Positions 52,965-61,163 of a stretch of 64,000 bases of DNA are shown piece by piece. Under the pieces are notes generated by a model that was not told the origin of the DNA, ran no database searches, and was given only the letters and a program-made list of their open reading frames with translations. Source of the DNA: UBA6197 sp047638075 (GTDB taxonomy: Bacteria > Pseudomonadota > Alphaproteobacteria > Rhodobacterales > Rhodobacteraceae); the NCBI RefSeq assembly GCF_047638075.1, contig NZ_JBLJBV010000014.1, positions 1 to 64,000 of the forward strand, read 5' to 3'. Both the position numbers and the translations under genes were made by a program. Numbering within the stretch: position 1 is the stretch's first letter; every line of letters begins with the position of its first letter.

Positions 52965-54131
52965 ATGCCCGTGATCACCTGCATTGATGACCTGAAACGC
53001 CTGCACAAGCGCCGCACGCCAAAGATGTTTTACGATTATGCAGAGAGCGGCAGCTATACCGAACAGACCTTTCGGGAAAATTCATCTGATTTCGCGCAAT
53101 TGCGACTGCGCCAAAGGGTTGCCGTCGATATGTCGGGGCGTAGCACCGAAGGCCGGATGATTGGCGAAAAGGTGGCGATGCCGGTCGCGCTGGCCCCCGT
53201 TGGCTTGACCGGGATGCAGCACGCGGATGGTGAGATTCTGGCGGCAAAAGCGGCCGAAAAGTTTGGCGTGCCGTTTACGCTGTCCACGATGAGCATTTGC
53301 TCGATTGAGGATGTGGCAGAGCATACGACCAAGCCGTTCTGGTTTCAGGTTTACACGCTGAAAGACGATGATTTCATGCGGCGGTTGTTTGAAAGGGCGC
53401 GGGCGGCAAAATGTTCGGCCATCGTGATTACCGTGGATTTGCAGATCTTGGGGCAGCGGCACAAGGACCTGAAAAACGGGCTTTCGACGCCGCCGAAACT
53501 GACGCCCGCGTCAATTGCCAATATGATGACCAAGGTGCAATGGGGCCTTGGGATGCTGCAAACCAAGCGGCGGTTCTTTGGCAATATCGTGGGCCATGCC
53601 AAGGGGGTTTCGGACCCGACGAACCTTGCGACATGGACGGCAGAGGCGTTTGATATGTCCTTGGATTGGGCGCGGATTGCCAAGTTCAAGGAAATGTGGG
53701 GCGGCAAGGTGATCTTGAAAGGCATCATGGATGCCGACGACGCCCGCAAGGCGCTGGCCGTTGGGGCGGATGCGATCATCGTGTCCAACCATGGCGGGCG
53801 GCAGTTGGACGGGGCGCTGTCGTCAATCCGGGCGCTACCGGCCATACTGGATGCGGTGGGCGATCAGATCGAAGTGCATATGGATAGCGGTATCCGGTCG
53901 GGGCAAGACGTGTTGAAGGCGCTGTCTTTGGGGGCCAGGGGCACCTATATCGGGCGCGCTTATGTCAATGGTCTGGGCGCGATGGGCGAGGCGGGCGTGA
54001 CAAAGGCGCTGGAGGTGATCCAAAAAGAGCTGCTGACCACGATGGGGCTGGTGGGAGAGCGTGGAATTGACAACCTCGGGCGGCATAACCTGCTGATCCC
54101 GAAGGGGTTTGAGGGCGACTGGATGGATTGA
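52965..54131 (+). CDS. lldD: FMN-dependent alpha-hydroxy-acid dehydrogenase (L-lactate dehydrogenase type)
   Basis: A 388-residue protein of the LldD/glycolate oxidase family. It has IDDLKRLHKRRTPKMFYDYAESG near the N-terminus, PVALAPVGLTGMQHADGE, and the active-site stretch VSNHGGRQLDGALSSIRALP with the catalytic histidine, then ARGTYIGRAYVNGLGAMGEAGV. It oxidises L-lactate or a related 2-hydroxy acid and passes electrons to the membrane quinone pool. The ATG at 52965 has AAAGGGGAAG upstream; the frame is open 19 codons earlier but without similarity. No lactate permease or regulator is adjacent. Confidence 0.88.
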   Translation: MPVITCIDDLKRLHKRRTPKMFYDYAESGSYTEQTFRENSSDFAQLRLRQRVAVDMSGRSTEGRMIGEKVAMPVALAPVGLTGMQHADGEILAAKAAEKFGVPFTLSTMSICSIEDVAEHTTKPFWFQVYTLKDDDFMRRLFERARAAKCSAIVITVDLQILGQRHKDLKNGLSTPPKLTPASIANMMTKVQWGLGMLQTKRRFFGNIVGHAKGVSDPTNLATWTAEAFDMSLDWARIAKFKEMWGGKVILKGIMDADDARKALAVGADAIIVSNHGGRQLDGALSSIRALPAILDAVGDQIEVHMDSGIRSGQDVLKALSLGARGTYIGRAYVNGLGAMGEAGVTKALEVIQKELLTTMGLVGERGIDNLGRHNLLIPKGFEGDWMD

Positions 54132-54316
54132 CACCTGACGCGCCATCAGCGGGCCACCACGCAAAGTATCCTGGCCGTCCAGCGATGTTCCCCGTCAATG
54201 CTGGATCGGATAGCATCGCCAACAATGGTTTTTCCAACCGCGCCTTCCTTTGGCTGGTATTGCCGCAAGGTCAAATCATCCTTGATCAGCCCCGATCAGT
54301 TACCGTTGCGGTGCCG

Positions 54317-55309
54317 TCAGGCAAGCTCAGGGGCGACGGGCACGACGATCCGGCCACGCACTTGCCCTTTGAGGAATTTCGGGGCGGTTGCGATCACGTC
54401 TTTCAGGGCCACCTCGACCACCATTGATTCCAGCTTATCCATATCAAGATCACGCGCCAGCCGTTGCCATGCTTTGATCCGTTGGGGACGTGGGCACATC
54501 ACGCTATCTACCCCGGCCAGCGTTACACCGCGCAGAATGAACGGCGCGACCGAGCTGGGCAGATCCATCCCACCTGCCAGGCCGCATGCCGCAACCGTGC
54601 CGCGATATTTCATCATCGAAATCAGGTTCGCCAACACCGTGCCGCCCACCACATCAATCGCACCTGCCCAGCGTTCCTTGTTCAAAGCGCGCGGCTTACC
54701 CGTCAACTCTTCGCGCGCCACAATCGATGAAGCGCCGAGCGCCATTAGATAAGCCGCCTCGCTTTCGCGGCCTGTGACGGCGGCCACTGAATAGCCCTCG
54801 GCAGCCAGCAGCGCGACGGCCACGCTACCCACACCCCCCGAGGCCCCGGTCACCGCGACTTCGCCGCTGTCAGGCGTCACGCCATTAGCCTCAAGCGCCA
54901 TCACACAAAGCATCGCCGTGTAGCCGGCTGTGCCAATGGCCATCGCCTGACGCATTGAAACCCCCTCGGGCAGCGGCACCAGCCACTCGCCACGCAGATG
55001 CGCGCGCGTGGCCAGCCCACCCCAATATTTCTCGCCCACGCTCCAGCCATTCAGCACAACCCGGTCGCCGGGCGCGTAATCGGGGTGCTGGCTGTGGCGC
55101 ACGACCCCGGCCAAATCAATCCCCGGCACCATCGGAAAACTGCGCACAACCGGTGCCGCGCCGGTCAGCGCCAGCGCATCTTTGTAATTCAGCGTGGAAT
55201 AGGCAATATCCACCGCCACTTCACCCTCTGCCAGGGGCGGCAGATCTATGTCACGCAACGCGGCGGTTTGGGTCTCGTCGGACTTTTCGATGATAATGGC
55301 TTGGGTCAT
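54317..55309 (-). CDS. acuI: Acrylyl-CoA reductase (NADPH), AcuI/YhdH family
   Basis: About 330 residues, MDR superfamily without zinc. Family marks: AYSTLNYKDALALTG, RSFPMVPGIDLAGVV, RVVLNGWSVGEKYWGGLA, then GASGGVGSVAVALLAAEGY as NADPH site and GRIVVPV near the end. In Rhodobacterales, AcuI detoxifies acryloyl-CoA made from DMSP or 3-hydroxypropionate. No DMSP lyase or demethylase gene is next to it here. The ATG at 55309 has GGAGCTCTCC upstream; upstream in-frame starts are unlikely. The 185-base gap to lldD (convergent) has no gene. Confidence 0.85.
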   Translation of the reverse strand: MTQAIIIEKSDETQTAALRDIDLPPLAEGEVAVDIAYSTLNYKDALALTGAAPVVRSFPMVPGIDLAGVVRHSQHPDYAPGDRVVLNGWSVGEKYWGGLATRAHLRGEWLVPLPEGVSMRQAMAIGTAGYTAMLCVMALEANGVTPDSGEVAVTGASGGVGSVAVALLAAEGYSVAAVTGRESEAAYLMALGASSIVAREELTGKPRALNKERWAGAIDVVGGTVLANLISMMKYRGTVAACGLAGGMDLPSSVAPFILRGVTLAGVDSVMCPRPQRIKAWQRLARDLDMDKLESMVVEVALKDVIATAPKFLKGQVRGRIVVPVAPELA

Positions 55310-55484
55310 GGAGAGCTCCGTCATTTCGATATGAGGCGCAGGAAACTGGCAGAGAACTGCCGCAACGGCGCGGGGTTGCATCCAAGTCTAGCGCGCAGGA
55401 CGGCGCCTTGCCAATCAGTCCAGAACGATGCGGCGCGGAGATAGGCTTAATGGGGCGCTGATTAGCCGTAAGATAGCACTTTAC

Positions 55485-55509
55485 GGAACTCATACCCGGT
55501 TTCGGCGTT
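55485..55509 (+). promoter_or_regulatory. GGAAC-N16-CGTT, EcfG-type promoter motif
   Basis: GGAAC at 55485-55489 is followed 16 bases later by CGTT at 55506-55509, matching the known EcfG general-stress consensus of alphaproteobacteria (GGAAC-N16/17-CGTT). It lies about 54 bases before the ATG of the periplasmic protein gene on the plus strand. Two more such motifs occur in the 59.4 kb region. Confidence 0.5.
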
Positions 55510-55562
55510 TGATGTGTAAGGCCGCTTGACTGGCAGCCACCACAAAGAACGGAGTTTTTGGT

Positions 55563-56060
55563 ATGATCCGCAGATTTCTTACCCCCGCCCTAACCTGCGC
55601 CCTTCTGGGAACCGCCTCGCTTGCCATGGCGGACACGATGATCAAGGATGTCGACGTATCCCTTGATATGAGCGCAATTCAGAACCCGAAAGCCGCCGAA
55701 CACCTGACCACGGTTGCCGGTGACCTGAAAGAGGCGATCGTTGCACGCCTGACCGACAAAATTGCCCCCGAAGGTAGTGATGGCGCCAAAATCTCGGTTG
55801 ATATTGACGAGGTTGAACTGGCCTCCACGCTAGATGCGGTTCACGGCCTGGCGGAATCGAAACTGGTCGGCAAGGTAGCGATTACCTCGGAAACCGATAA
55901 CAGCGCGTTTGATGCGTTTGACCTGGCCGTCAGCTTTGATCAGGCGGTGATTTACCTGCCCGAAGGCACCGACCCGACTTTGCTGACCATCGACAGCCCG
56001 CTCTATTACCACTCGATGGTAGAGGCCTTTGCCCAGGCGGTTGCCGATAAGATTGACTAA
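55563..56060 (+). CDS. Periplasmic protein of unknown function
   Basis: A 165-residue protein with a clear signal peptide (TCALLGTASLAMA). The mature protein is acidic, with alternating helix and strand (MIKDVDVSLDMSAIQNPKAA, DGAKISVDIDEVELAST, AVSFDQAVIYLPEGTDP). I do not recognise the family; the soluble periplasmic location follows from the signal. An EcfG-like promoter motif precedes it, suggesting stress induction. It converges on the gene at 56129-56407 with a terminator between. Confidence 0.7.
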   Translation: MIRRFLTPALTCALLGTASLAMADTMIKDVDVSLDMSAIQNPKAAEHLTTVAGDLKEAIVARLTDKIAPEGSDGAKISVDIDEVELASTLDAVHGLAESKLVGKVAITSETDNSAFDAFDLAVSFDQAVIYLPEGTDPTLLTIDSPLYYHSMVEAFAQAVADKID

Positions 56061-56073
56061 ACCATTGAACCAA

Positions 56074-56095
56074 CCCCGGCGGGCAACTGCCGGGG
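56074..56095. terminator. Bidirectional hairpin between convergent genes
   Basis: CCCCGGC, an 8-base loop, then GCCGGGG form a perfect 7-bp GC stem between the stops at 56060 and 56129. There is no following T-run, so it may act as a modest or Rho-assisted terminator for both sides. Confidence 0.55.
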
Positions 56096-56128
56096 CCACC
56101 CGCCAACGCGGCTTGAACCAACACAGCC

Positions 56129-56407
56129 CTAAGGCTTTGCAGGGTCCTGTGGCAAACCGGCCAGGATGCGTCGCACTTCGGCGGCCATTAGCCGGTGTTC
56201 CTGTGCGACAGCGGCCTCGACCGCAAAAGCCGGATCGGGGACCGCGCCGGGGTCTTCTTGCGCATCCGCGACGCCGGTGGTGTCTGGCATGAAACGGTCA
56301 AGCCACGCTTGCCCCCCCAAACCCGGCGCGAGTTCTGCCAAAAGCCGTACCAGCAAACGACGCTGGGCAAACAGCCTGCCCTCTAGAATTTCCACTGAAA
56401 CAGTCAT
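56129..56407 (-). CDS. Hypothetical 92-residue protein
   Basis: A mostly helical protein with no membrane segment (VEILEGRLFAQRRLLVRLLA, then QEHRLMAAEVRRILAGLP). I do not recognise it. The ATG at 56407 has GTGAGGC upstream; another in-frame ATG lies 4 codons earlier. It is convergent with the periplasmic gene and divergent from the histidine kinase. The length and lack of motifs leave open whether it is functional, but the start signal and coding character favour a real gene. Confidence 0.5.
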   Translation of the reverse strand: MTVSVEILEGRLFAQRRLLVRLLAELAPGLGGQAWLDRFMPDTTGVADAQEDPGAVPDPAFAVEAAVAQEHRLMAAEVRRILAGLPQDPAKP

Positions 56408-56644
56408 GTATTGCCTCACTTTCCGGGATCAACACAAAATGTTGCATCGGGTTTTGTGCCCAATCCACAGTCTGACATATCCCCGCCCAAACTGAACAAG
56501 AACTGTTGCGGAACACTGATTTATTGTGCAGCTTACAGGGACAAAGGTCCGTATCTTGCGGCGTTAGACCCTTTTATGACATCGCCCAGATCGTTTGCTG
56601 GCAGTGGTTTTCTTGGTTACGACGATGGGTGGAGTGCCTCCGGT

Positions 56645-58189
56645 ATGGCCAAAACAGTCTTTCGCGCAAGCAAGGTGATCCGCGTCAGCGGGTTGGTTCT
56701 GATCTTGTTCGTGGCGGCGCTGGTTTATCTGTTGGCCTATGGACAGTTCACGTCGGTACGCAACGCCGCGCAGGTGCAGGCCCATCGCACCGCACATGTG
56801 GTTGCCACGCAGTATTCGTGGGTCTTGCAAGCCAGCGCACAGGCATTGCGGCGAATGGAGGACGCATTGCGCGGGGCGCCTATCGCCTCAGGTGCAACGG
56901 TGCGTGACATCGGTGAGGCGGTGCGCGACCTGCCCCCAGACTATCAATACTCGGTCTATGATGCACAAGGCACGTTGGCCTTCAGCAGCCTTGAGAACCC
57001 TTCGATAATTGACATCAGCGACCGCAGCTATTTTCGCAAGATCAGAAATGGGATGGAGTTGACGATTTCTCCCGTGGTCACTGAACGGCTTTCCGGTGAG
57101 CAAGTCATAATTCTGGCCCGACGACTTTCAAAGGACGGTGTTTTTCATGGCGCCGCAACCATTGCCATCCCGGCGCAATCCCTTGCGGAAATGTCAGCTG
57201 CGATGGGGGTCGATAAGGGATCAACTTTGGCGCTGATTGCGACCGATGGGATGATGATCGCCCGCGCGCCGCCAATCGCGCCGCGTGACTTGTCACAATC
57301 CGAGCTGTTCCTTCACCTGAAATCCACGTCGAACGGCTGGTACCAGGCAAGATCGCCCGTTGATGGAACCAAACGCATGGTTGGCTATTGGGCACTGGAC
57401 GACTGGCCGCTGATTGCGATCGTGGGGCTGAACGAGGCCACGGTTTTCAGCAATTTCTGGAAACAGCTACGCGCAGAATCGCTGATTTTTCTACCTATCG
57501 CGTTAAGTGCCGGGTTTCTATCAATCTGGCTTTTGAGGGTGTTGAAAACAGATGAGGTCCGGCAGGCCGAACTTATTCGCGCTAATGAAAAAAGCGACCA
57601 TCTGCTACGCGAGATTCACCACCGCGTCAAAAACAACCTGCAAACGGTCATTTCATTAATCCGGCTTGAGGATATCCCGCCGGCCAACAAAACCGCGCTG
57701 ATGGGCCGGATAAATGCCATGACGGACGTGCATCAGCAGATGTATGGGTCGGACCAGTTTGACAAGGTAAATGTGCAGCCCTATCTGACGCGGCTGATTG
57801 AAACGATCAGCCATTCCTATGGGAACAAGGCACAGGTAATGCTAAAGATTGCGGCTGTTGATCTGGACGGCGACCGGGCGATGCAGCTTGGGTTACTGAC
57901 CAATGAAATCGTCTCGAACGCGTATAAACACGCCTTCACCGGGCGCGATGGGGGGCATTTGGCGGTATCTTTTGGCGCCATAGCCGATGGAATGTTGCGT
58001 TTGACCATTACAGATGACGGGCCGGGTTATGATAGTGAAACCACGCCAATGAATATGGGCACCAAACTGATATCTGCTTTTACAGAGCAACTTGGTGGTA
58101 CAGTATCCGCCGACACTCACGGCCATGTCGCGATCACTGTCGACTTTCCGATCACATCTGAAATCGAGACAGAGGCCGCCGCACCCTAA
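56645..58189 (+). CDS. Membrane sensor histidine kinase, HisKA_2 type with Cache-like sensor
   Basis: About 514 residues. A first membrane helix (VSGLVLILFVAALVYLLAYG) and a second at about 285-300 bracket a periplasmic dCache-like domain. The cytoplasmic part has the HisKA_2 H-box LLREIHHRVKNNLQTVISLIRL (His near residue 325), N-box NEIVSNAYKHAF and DDGPGYD. HisKA_2/HWE-related kinases often act in alphaproteobacterial stress and light signalling. No response regulator is next to it. The start is uncertain; in-frame ATGs at 56576 and 56411 exist, and 56645 is chosen for the signal-anchor position and a weak GGAG. Confidence 0.82.
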   Translation: MAKTVFRASKVIRVSGLVLILFVAALVYLLAYGQFTSVRNAAQVQAHRTAHVVATQYSWVLQASAQALRRMEDALRGAPIASGATVRDIGEAVRDLPPDYQYSVYDAQGTLAFSSLENPSIIDISDRSYFRKIRNGMELTISPVVTERLSGEQVIILARRLSKDGVFHGAATIAIPAQSLAEMSAAMGVDKGSTLALIATDGMMIARAPPIAPRDLSQSELFLHLKSTSNGWYQARSPVDGTKRMVGYWALDDWPLIAIVGLNEATVFSNFWKQLRAESLIFLPIALSAGFLSIWLLRVLKTDEVRQAELIRANEKSDHLLREIHHRVKNNLQTVISLIRLEDIPPANKTALMGRINAMTDVHQQMYGSDQFDKVNVQPYLTRLIETISHSYGNKAQVMLKIAAVDLDGDRAMQLGLLTNEIVSNAYKHAFTGRDGGHLAVSFGAIADGMLRLTITDDGPGYDSETTPMNMGTKLISAFTEQLGGTVSADTHGHVAITVDFPITSEIETEAAAP

Positions 58190-58204
58190 GAAGGGGCGGC
58201 GGCC
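58174..58204. terminator. Strong bidirectional terminator hairpin
   Basis: GGCCGCCGC at 58174-58182 pairs with GCGGCGGCC at 58196-58204 around a 13-base loop that can extend the stem by three G-C pairs. It overlaps the end of the kinase gene (stop at 58189) and precedes the convergent lipoprotein stop at 58213, so it serves both. Confidence 0.7.
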
Positions 58205-58212
58205 CATGGGGT

Positions 58213-58458
58213 TTAGCAAGCCGCGATGAATTCACGTCCTCTGGCGTCGCGGTAAACACATTTGCCCGCGGTGTTGGACTGACGAACCAGTTCACCCGCG
58301 ACAAGCCCTGCCGCACCGCCCAGCGCCGCACCAGCAAGGCGATCATCATCATCGGCAACGGCAGCACCGATGGCCGCACCCGCCAAGGCATTCTGCCCCG
58401 GTGTTTCGCAGGCTGCCAGCGCAGCCACAAATGGAAAAAGCAGTAGAAAGCGTGTCAT
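58213..58458 (-). CDS. Glycine-zipper lipoprotein
   Basis: An 81-residue protein with a lipoprotein signal and lipobox LAAC (Cys17). The mature part has a glycine-zipper stretch (ALAGAAIGAAV ... LAGAALGGAAGLVAGELV) and ends with CVYRDARGREFIAAC, giving two further cysteines. Such small proteins sit in the outer membrane or periplasm in the 17 kDa antigen style and are often stress-induced. It lies 83 bases after the PRC-barrel gene on the same strand. Confidence 0.78.
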   Translation of the reverse strand: MTRFLLLFPFVAALAACETPGQNALAGAAIGAAVADDDDRLAGAALGGAAGLVAGELVRQSNTAGKCVYRDARGREFIAAC

Positions 58459-58541
58459 CGGATTTCTCCTTTTGCAGATTTACGGACTCAACACCCCGCA
58501 GCGAAACAGAGCCGCCCGCTGCAGGGTCTGGCCAAAAGGGG

Positions 58542-59390
58542 TTAGCCTTCAAACTTTGGCAGGCCCTTTAGCTGTTCTTTTGTCATTGGCACATACACGC
58601 GCAGATCAGAGCCGTCTTCCTCCATCAAAATATCAATCTGATCGAGCGGGAGCGCCACAGGTTTGGCACCAATCCCCAGAAAACCACCAACGTCGATAAC
58701 CGCGTGGTCCATCCCGCCTTCGGTATTGACGACCAGTGTCGAAACCTCTCCGATATGGGCATCTGTGCTGTCATAAACCTCAGCCCCGGTCAGCTTGTCG
58801 ACCGTCAGCATTTCGGGTGCGGCCACAACATAGCCATCACGCACGGTTACTTCGTGTGCTGGCGCTGTGGCACCAACTGCGGGTGCGGCCTCCCCAGGTG
58901 CGGCAGGGTCTATGATAGCGGCCGCCGGATCAGGCGGGGCGACACTGGTTGCAGCGCTATCCCAATGATATTCAGGGGCGTCTTCCAAGTTTGCACGCGC
59001 CGCGGTCATCACCAGAAAATAATCATCCGGGTCATCGGGCGTTGCGCTATCCGTCACAAAGCGCAGCGCACCCATATCGACCGCCACCTGACGTTCACCG
59101 ATCCCCAGGAAGCCGCCGATATCTACCAAGACAGCCGCAACCTGACCGTCACGGGTTAAAATGACATCATTGATTTCACCGATGTCTTCCCAACCATCCT
59201 GCATACCGTTTGCCTCGGTATCTTCATAGGCCGCCTCCGAGGCATAGACGCGGGTTCCAATGAAGCTAGAGGCATGCAGCTCCATCGGGTCGGCCATATC
59301 GCGGAATATCGTCACACCATCGGCGGTTTGAGCACTCGCCGAAGTGGCAAACGCCCCGATCAGGGCAGTCGTGATCAGTAGATTTTTCAT
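58542..59390 (-). CDS. Secreted protein with two PRC-barrel domains
   Basis: A 282-residue protein with a signal peptide (TTALIGAFATSASA). Two PRC-barrel domains: about 40-105 (IGEINDVILTRDGQVAAVLVDIGGFLGIG) and about 185-270 (IGEVSTLVVNTEGGMDHAVIDVGGFLGIG). The copies are similar, with an Ala/Pro linker between, suggesting internal duplication. In bacteria, such periplasmic PRC-barrel proteins accompany stress responses, but their biochemical role is unclear. An EcfG-like promoter motif lies about 52 bases upstream, facing the divergent dps gene. Confidence 0.8.
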   Translation of the reverse strand: MKNLLITTALIGAFATSASAQTADGVTIFRDMADPMELHASSFIGTRVYASEAAYEDTEANGMQDGWEDIGEINDVILTRDGQVAAVLVDIGGFLGIGERQVAVDMGALRFVTDSATPDDPDDYFLVMTAARANLEDAPEYHWDSAATSVAPPDPAAAIIDPAAPGEAAPAVGATAPAHEVTVRDGYVVAAPEMLTVDKLTGAEVYDSTDAHIGEVSTLVVNTEGGMDHAVIDVGGFLGIGAKPVALPLDQIDILMEEDGSDLRVYVPMTKEQLKGLPKFEG

Positions 59391-59441
59391 CGTGTTTCTC
59401 CTACTTCAGGGGCGCCGCAAGTCTTGGCGCACTGACAGACC

Positions 59442-59466
59442 AACGCGCCATCAGCCTTGCGGTTCC
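59442..59466 (-). promoter_or_regulatory. GGAAC-N16-CGTT motif before the PRC-barrel gene
   Basis: On the minus strand GGAAC (59466-59462) is followed by 16 bases and CGTT (59445-59442), the EcfG consensus. The element points to the PRC-barrel gene starting at 59390. Confidence 0.5.
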
Positions 59467-59492
59467 GGCCGAAACCGGGCGCAATTCACATG

Positions 59493-59518
59493 GGAACCAA
59501 CCCCCCGGTGGGCGCGTT
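59493..59518 (+). promoter_or_regulatory. GGAAC-N17-CGTT motif before dps
   Basis: On the plus strand GGAAC at 59493-59497 is followed by 17 bases and CGTT at 59515-59518, matching the EcfG consensus. It lies about 70 bases before the dps ATG, a suitable promoter distance. AGGAAAGGGTCAAGAG provides the ribosome binding site. Confidence 0.55.
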
Positions 59519-59587
59519 GAGGATGCAAGGCCATCCCGGCCGGACGTAATTCAATGCGCCACAAACGACGCAGGAAAGGGTCAAGAG

Positions 59588-60091
59588 ATGAACACGACGA
59601 CCAAAGCCATGAACGTCATTCCCGAAGCCAACGACGTAAAGACGGGTGTCAAAAACATTTCAGAGATTACCAAGGGCCTGTCGGTTGCTCTGGCAGATAC
59701 CTATCGGCTGGTATTCAAAACTCACGCCTATCATTGGAATGTCGAAGGGCCGATGTTCTTTTCAATCCATCACCTGACCGAAGAACAGTATCAAGACATG
59801 TTCGAGGCCGCCGATGTTATTGCTGAACGTATTCGCGCGTTGGGGCAATTGACCCCGATGCGGCTTGACGACATCATCGCCGCGTCATGCGTCAAGGATC
59901 CAACCGACGCACCCTCGGCGCAGCATATGGTTGATGATCTGGCGCAGGATCACGCCGCAGTTGCCAAGCGCCTGCACGGGCTGATCAAGACAGCCGATGA
60001 GGGCAACGACCCGGTTACCGCCGATCTGATCACCGCACGATCAAGTTTTCACGAAACCGCCGCGTGGATGCTGCGCGCAACGGCGAAATAA
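59588..60091 (+). CDS. dps: Dps-type DNA-protection and iron-storage protein
   Basis: A 167-residue ferritin-like protein. The Dps signature is complete: LADTYRLVFKTHAYHWNVEGPMFFSIHHLTEEQY, with ferroxidase residues in HAYHWNV and MFEAADVIAERIRALG. Dps dodecamers oxidise and store iron with H2O2 and can bind DNA, protecting it. An EcfG-like motif lies upstream, in line with general-stress control in other alphaproteobacteria. A strong terminator follows. It is divergent from the PRC-barrel gene. Confidence 0.92.
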   Translation: MNTTTKAMNVIPEANDVKTGVKNISEITKGLSVALADTYRLVFKTHAYHWNVEGPMFFSIHHLTEEQYQDMFEAADVIAERIRALGQLTPMRLDDIIAASCVKDPTDAPSAQHMVDDLAQDHAAVAKRLHGLIKTADEGNDPVTADLITARSSFHETAAWMLRATAK

Positions 60092-60185
60092 GGCTGGGTC
60101 AGCGATCCTTGGAGCCATAGCCAGCTTCATGCGGTTCAAAGGAAGGTTTCAGCGGTAAAGTCTCTCACCTTCATGCCGAAATCGA

Positions 60186-60220
60186 GGGCGCACCCGACAG
60201 GTGTTGGGTGCGCCCTTTTG
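60186..60220 (+). terminator. Intrinsic terminator after dps
   Basis: GGGCGCACCC, a 10-base loop, then GGGTGCGCCC and TTTTGTGTT form a perfect 10-bp stem with T-run, an ideal terminator 95 bases after the dps stop. The hairpin also faces the end of the convergent nosX gene. Confidence 0.88.
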
Positions 60221-60236
60221 TGTTAGGGTCAGGCTT

Positions 60237-61163
60237 TCAGGAAACTTCCAGCCGCACCTCGGGATAGATACTCATCGCCTGGGCGATGGCGGTATCGTCC
60301 ATCAAACAAAACGCGGTCGAAAGCGCGTCAGCCAGTGCCGCACGTTCCGCCGAGACAGAAACCAGTGTCCGCAAAGTAGCAGGCTGGCCGTTTTTTGGAT
60401 TCAGAATATGGCCCACATTGCCCGCAACATCCAAAACCGTACCAAGCGGTGCAGAGGTTGCCAAAGCCCGGTCACGCAATTGAACGCGATGCACGATTTG
60501 CCCTTCTGGGGTGGCAATGCCAGCCTCCCAATTGCCGCCATCCGGGCGCTGACCCAAAGCCGCTATCTCGCCCATATCCACCAGCACATCGGTAAAGCCT
60601 TTCGCGCGTAAAAGGCCCGCCACACGGTCGGTAATATAGCCCTGTGCGATACCATTCAGCGTCATCGCCATGCCGGGGCGCGCAAAGCGGATCGCGTCCG
60701 AGGAAATCCGCACATCATCCCAACCGATCAGTGCGCGTGCTTGCGTCAGTTCGGCAAGCTCTGGCGACTGTCCCAGCCCTTCGGCCCATAGCTGCCACAA
60801 CGGCTGCACCGTCGGATCAAACGCGCCATTCGTCGCCTGATGCACGGCCCCTGCCAGGGTCAGCAATTCCAGCATCTCAGCAGAAGGGTCCGCCAGTTGC
60901 CCGGTACGGTTCAGTTTCGATAGCTCAGAACCGGCACGATGCAGGCTGAAGATATTCTCAAGCCGCTTCAGCTCTGTCTCTATCGCCGCAAAAACCGGCG
61001 CGGCAGCAGCAGGGGTTTGACCTACCAGCCGCAAACTAGCACCCGCGCCTAGTGCGGTGCCGTGCCATTCTGCCACCGGCACCGCAGCGTGGGCGGCATA
61101 GGGCAAGCAAAGCGCAGCGGCGCTGATCGTTAAAAACCGGCGACGGTTGAGCATCGGGATCAT
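60237..61163 (-). CDS. nosX: FAD:protein FMN transferase NosX (ApbE family)
   Basis: A 308-residue protein with a twin-arginine-like signal (MLNRRRFLTISAAALC). ApbE/NosX motifs include LSKLNRTGQLADPS, TNGAFDPTVQPLWQLW, GIAQGYITDRVAGLL, VDMGEIAALGQRPDGGNW and ALADALSTAFCLM. It covalently attaches FMN to periplasmic domains, here presumably NosR, the electron donor to N2O reductase. The call NosX over ApbE rests on position: it overlaps nosL by 4 bases at the end of a nos operon. The convergent dps terminator lies downstream. Confidence 0.87.
   Translation of the reverse strand: MIPMLNRRRFLTISAAALCLPYAAHAAVPVAEWHGTALGAGASLRLVGQTPAAAAPVFAAIETELKRLENIFSLHRAGSELSKLNRTGQLADPSAEMLELLTLAGAVHQATNGAFDPTVQPLWQLWAEGLGQSPELAELTQARALIGWDDVRISSDAIRFARPGMAMTLNGIAQGYITDRVAGLLRAKGFTDVLVDMGEIAALGQRPDGGNWEAGIATPEGQIVHRVQLRDRALATSAPLGTVLDVAGNVGHILNPKNGQPATLRTLVSVSAERAALADALSTAFCLMDDTAIAQAMSIYPEVRLEVS

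Noticed and set aside
52719..53006. Open minus-strand frame of 95 codons in the gap before lldD
   Set aside because: It overlaps the lldD start, lacks a ribosome binding site I could accept and shows no recognisable domain.
54132..54316. Short plus-strand frame (54128-54427) between lldD and acuI
   Set aside because: It runs antisense into acuI and has no ribosome binding site or domain.
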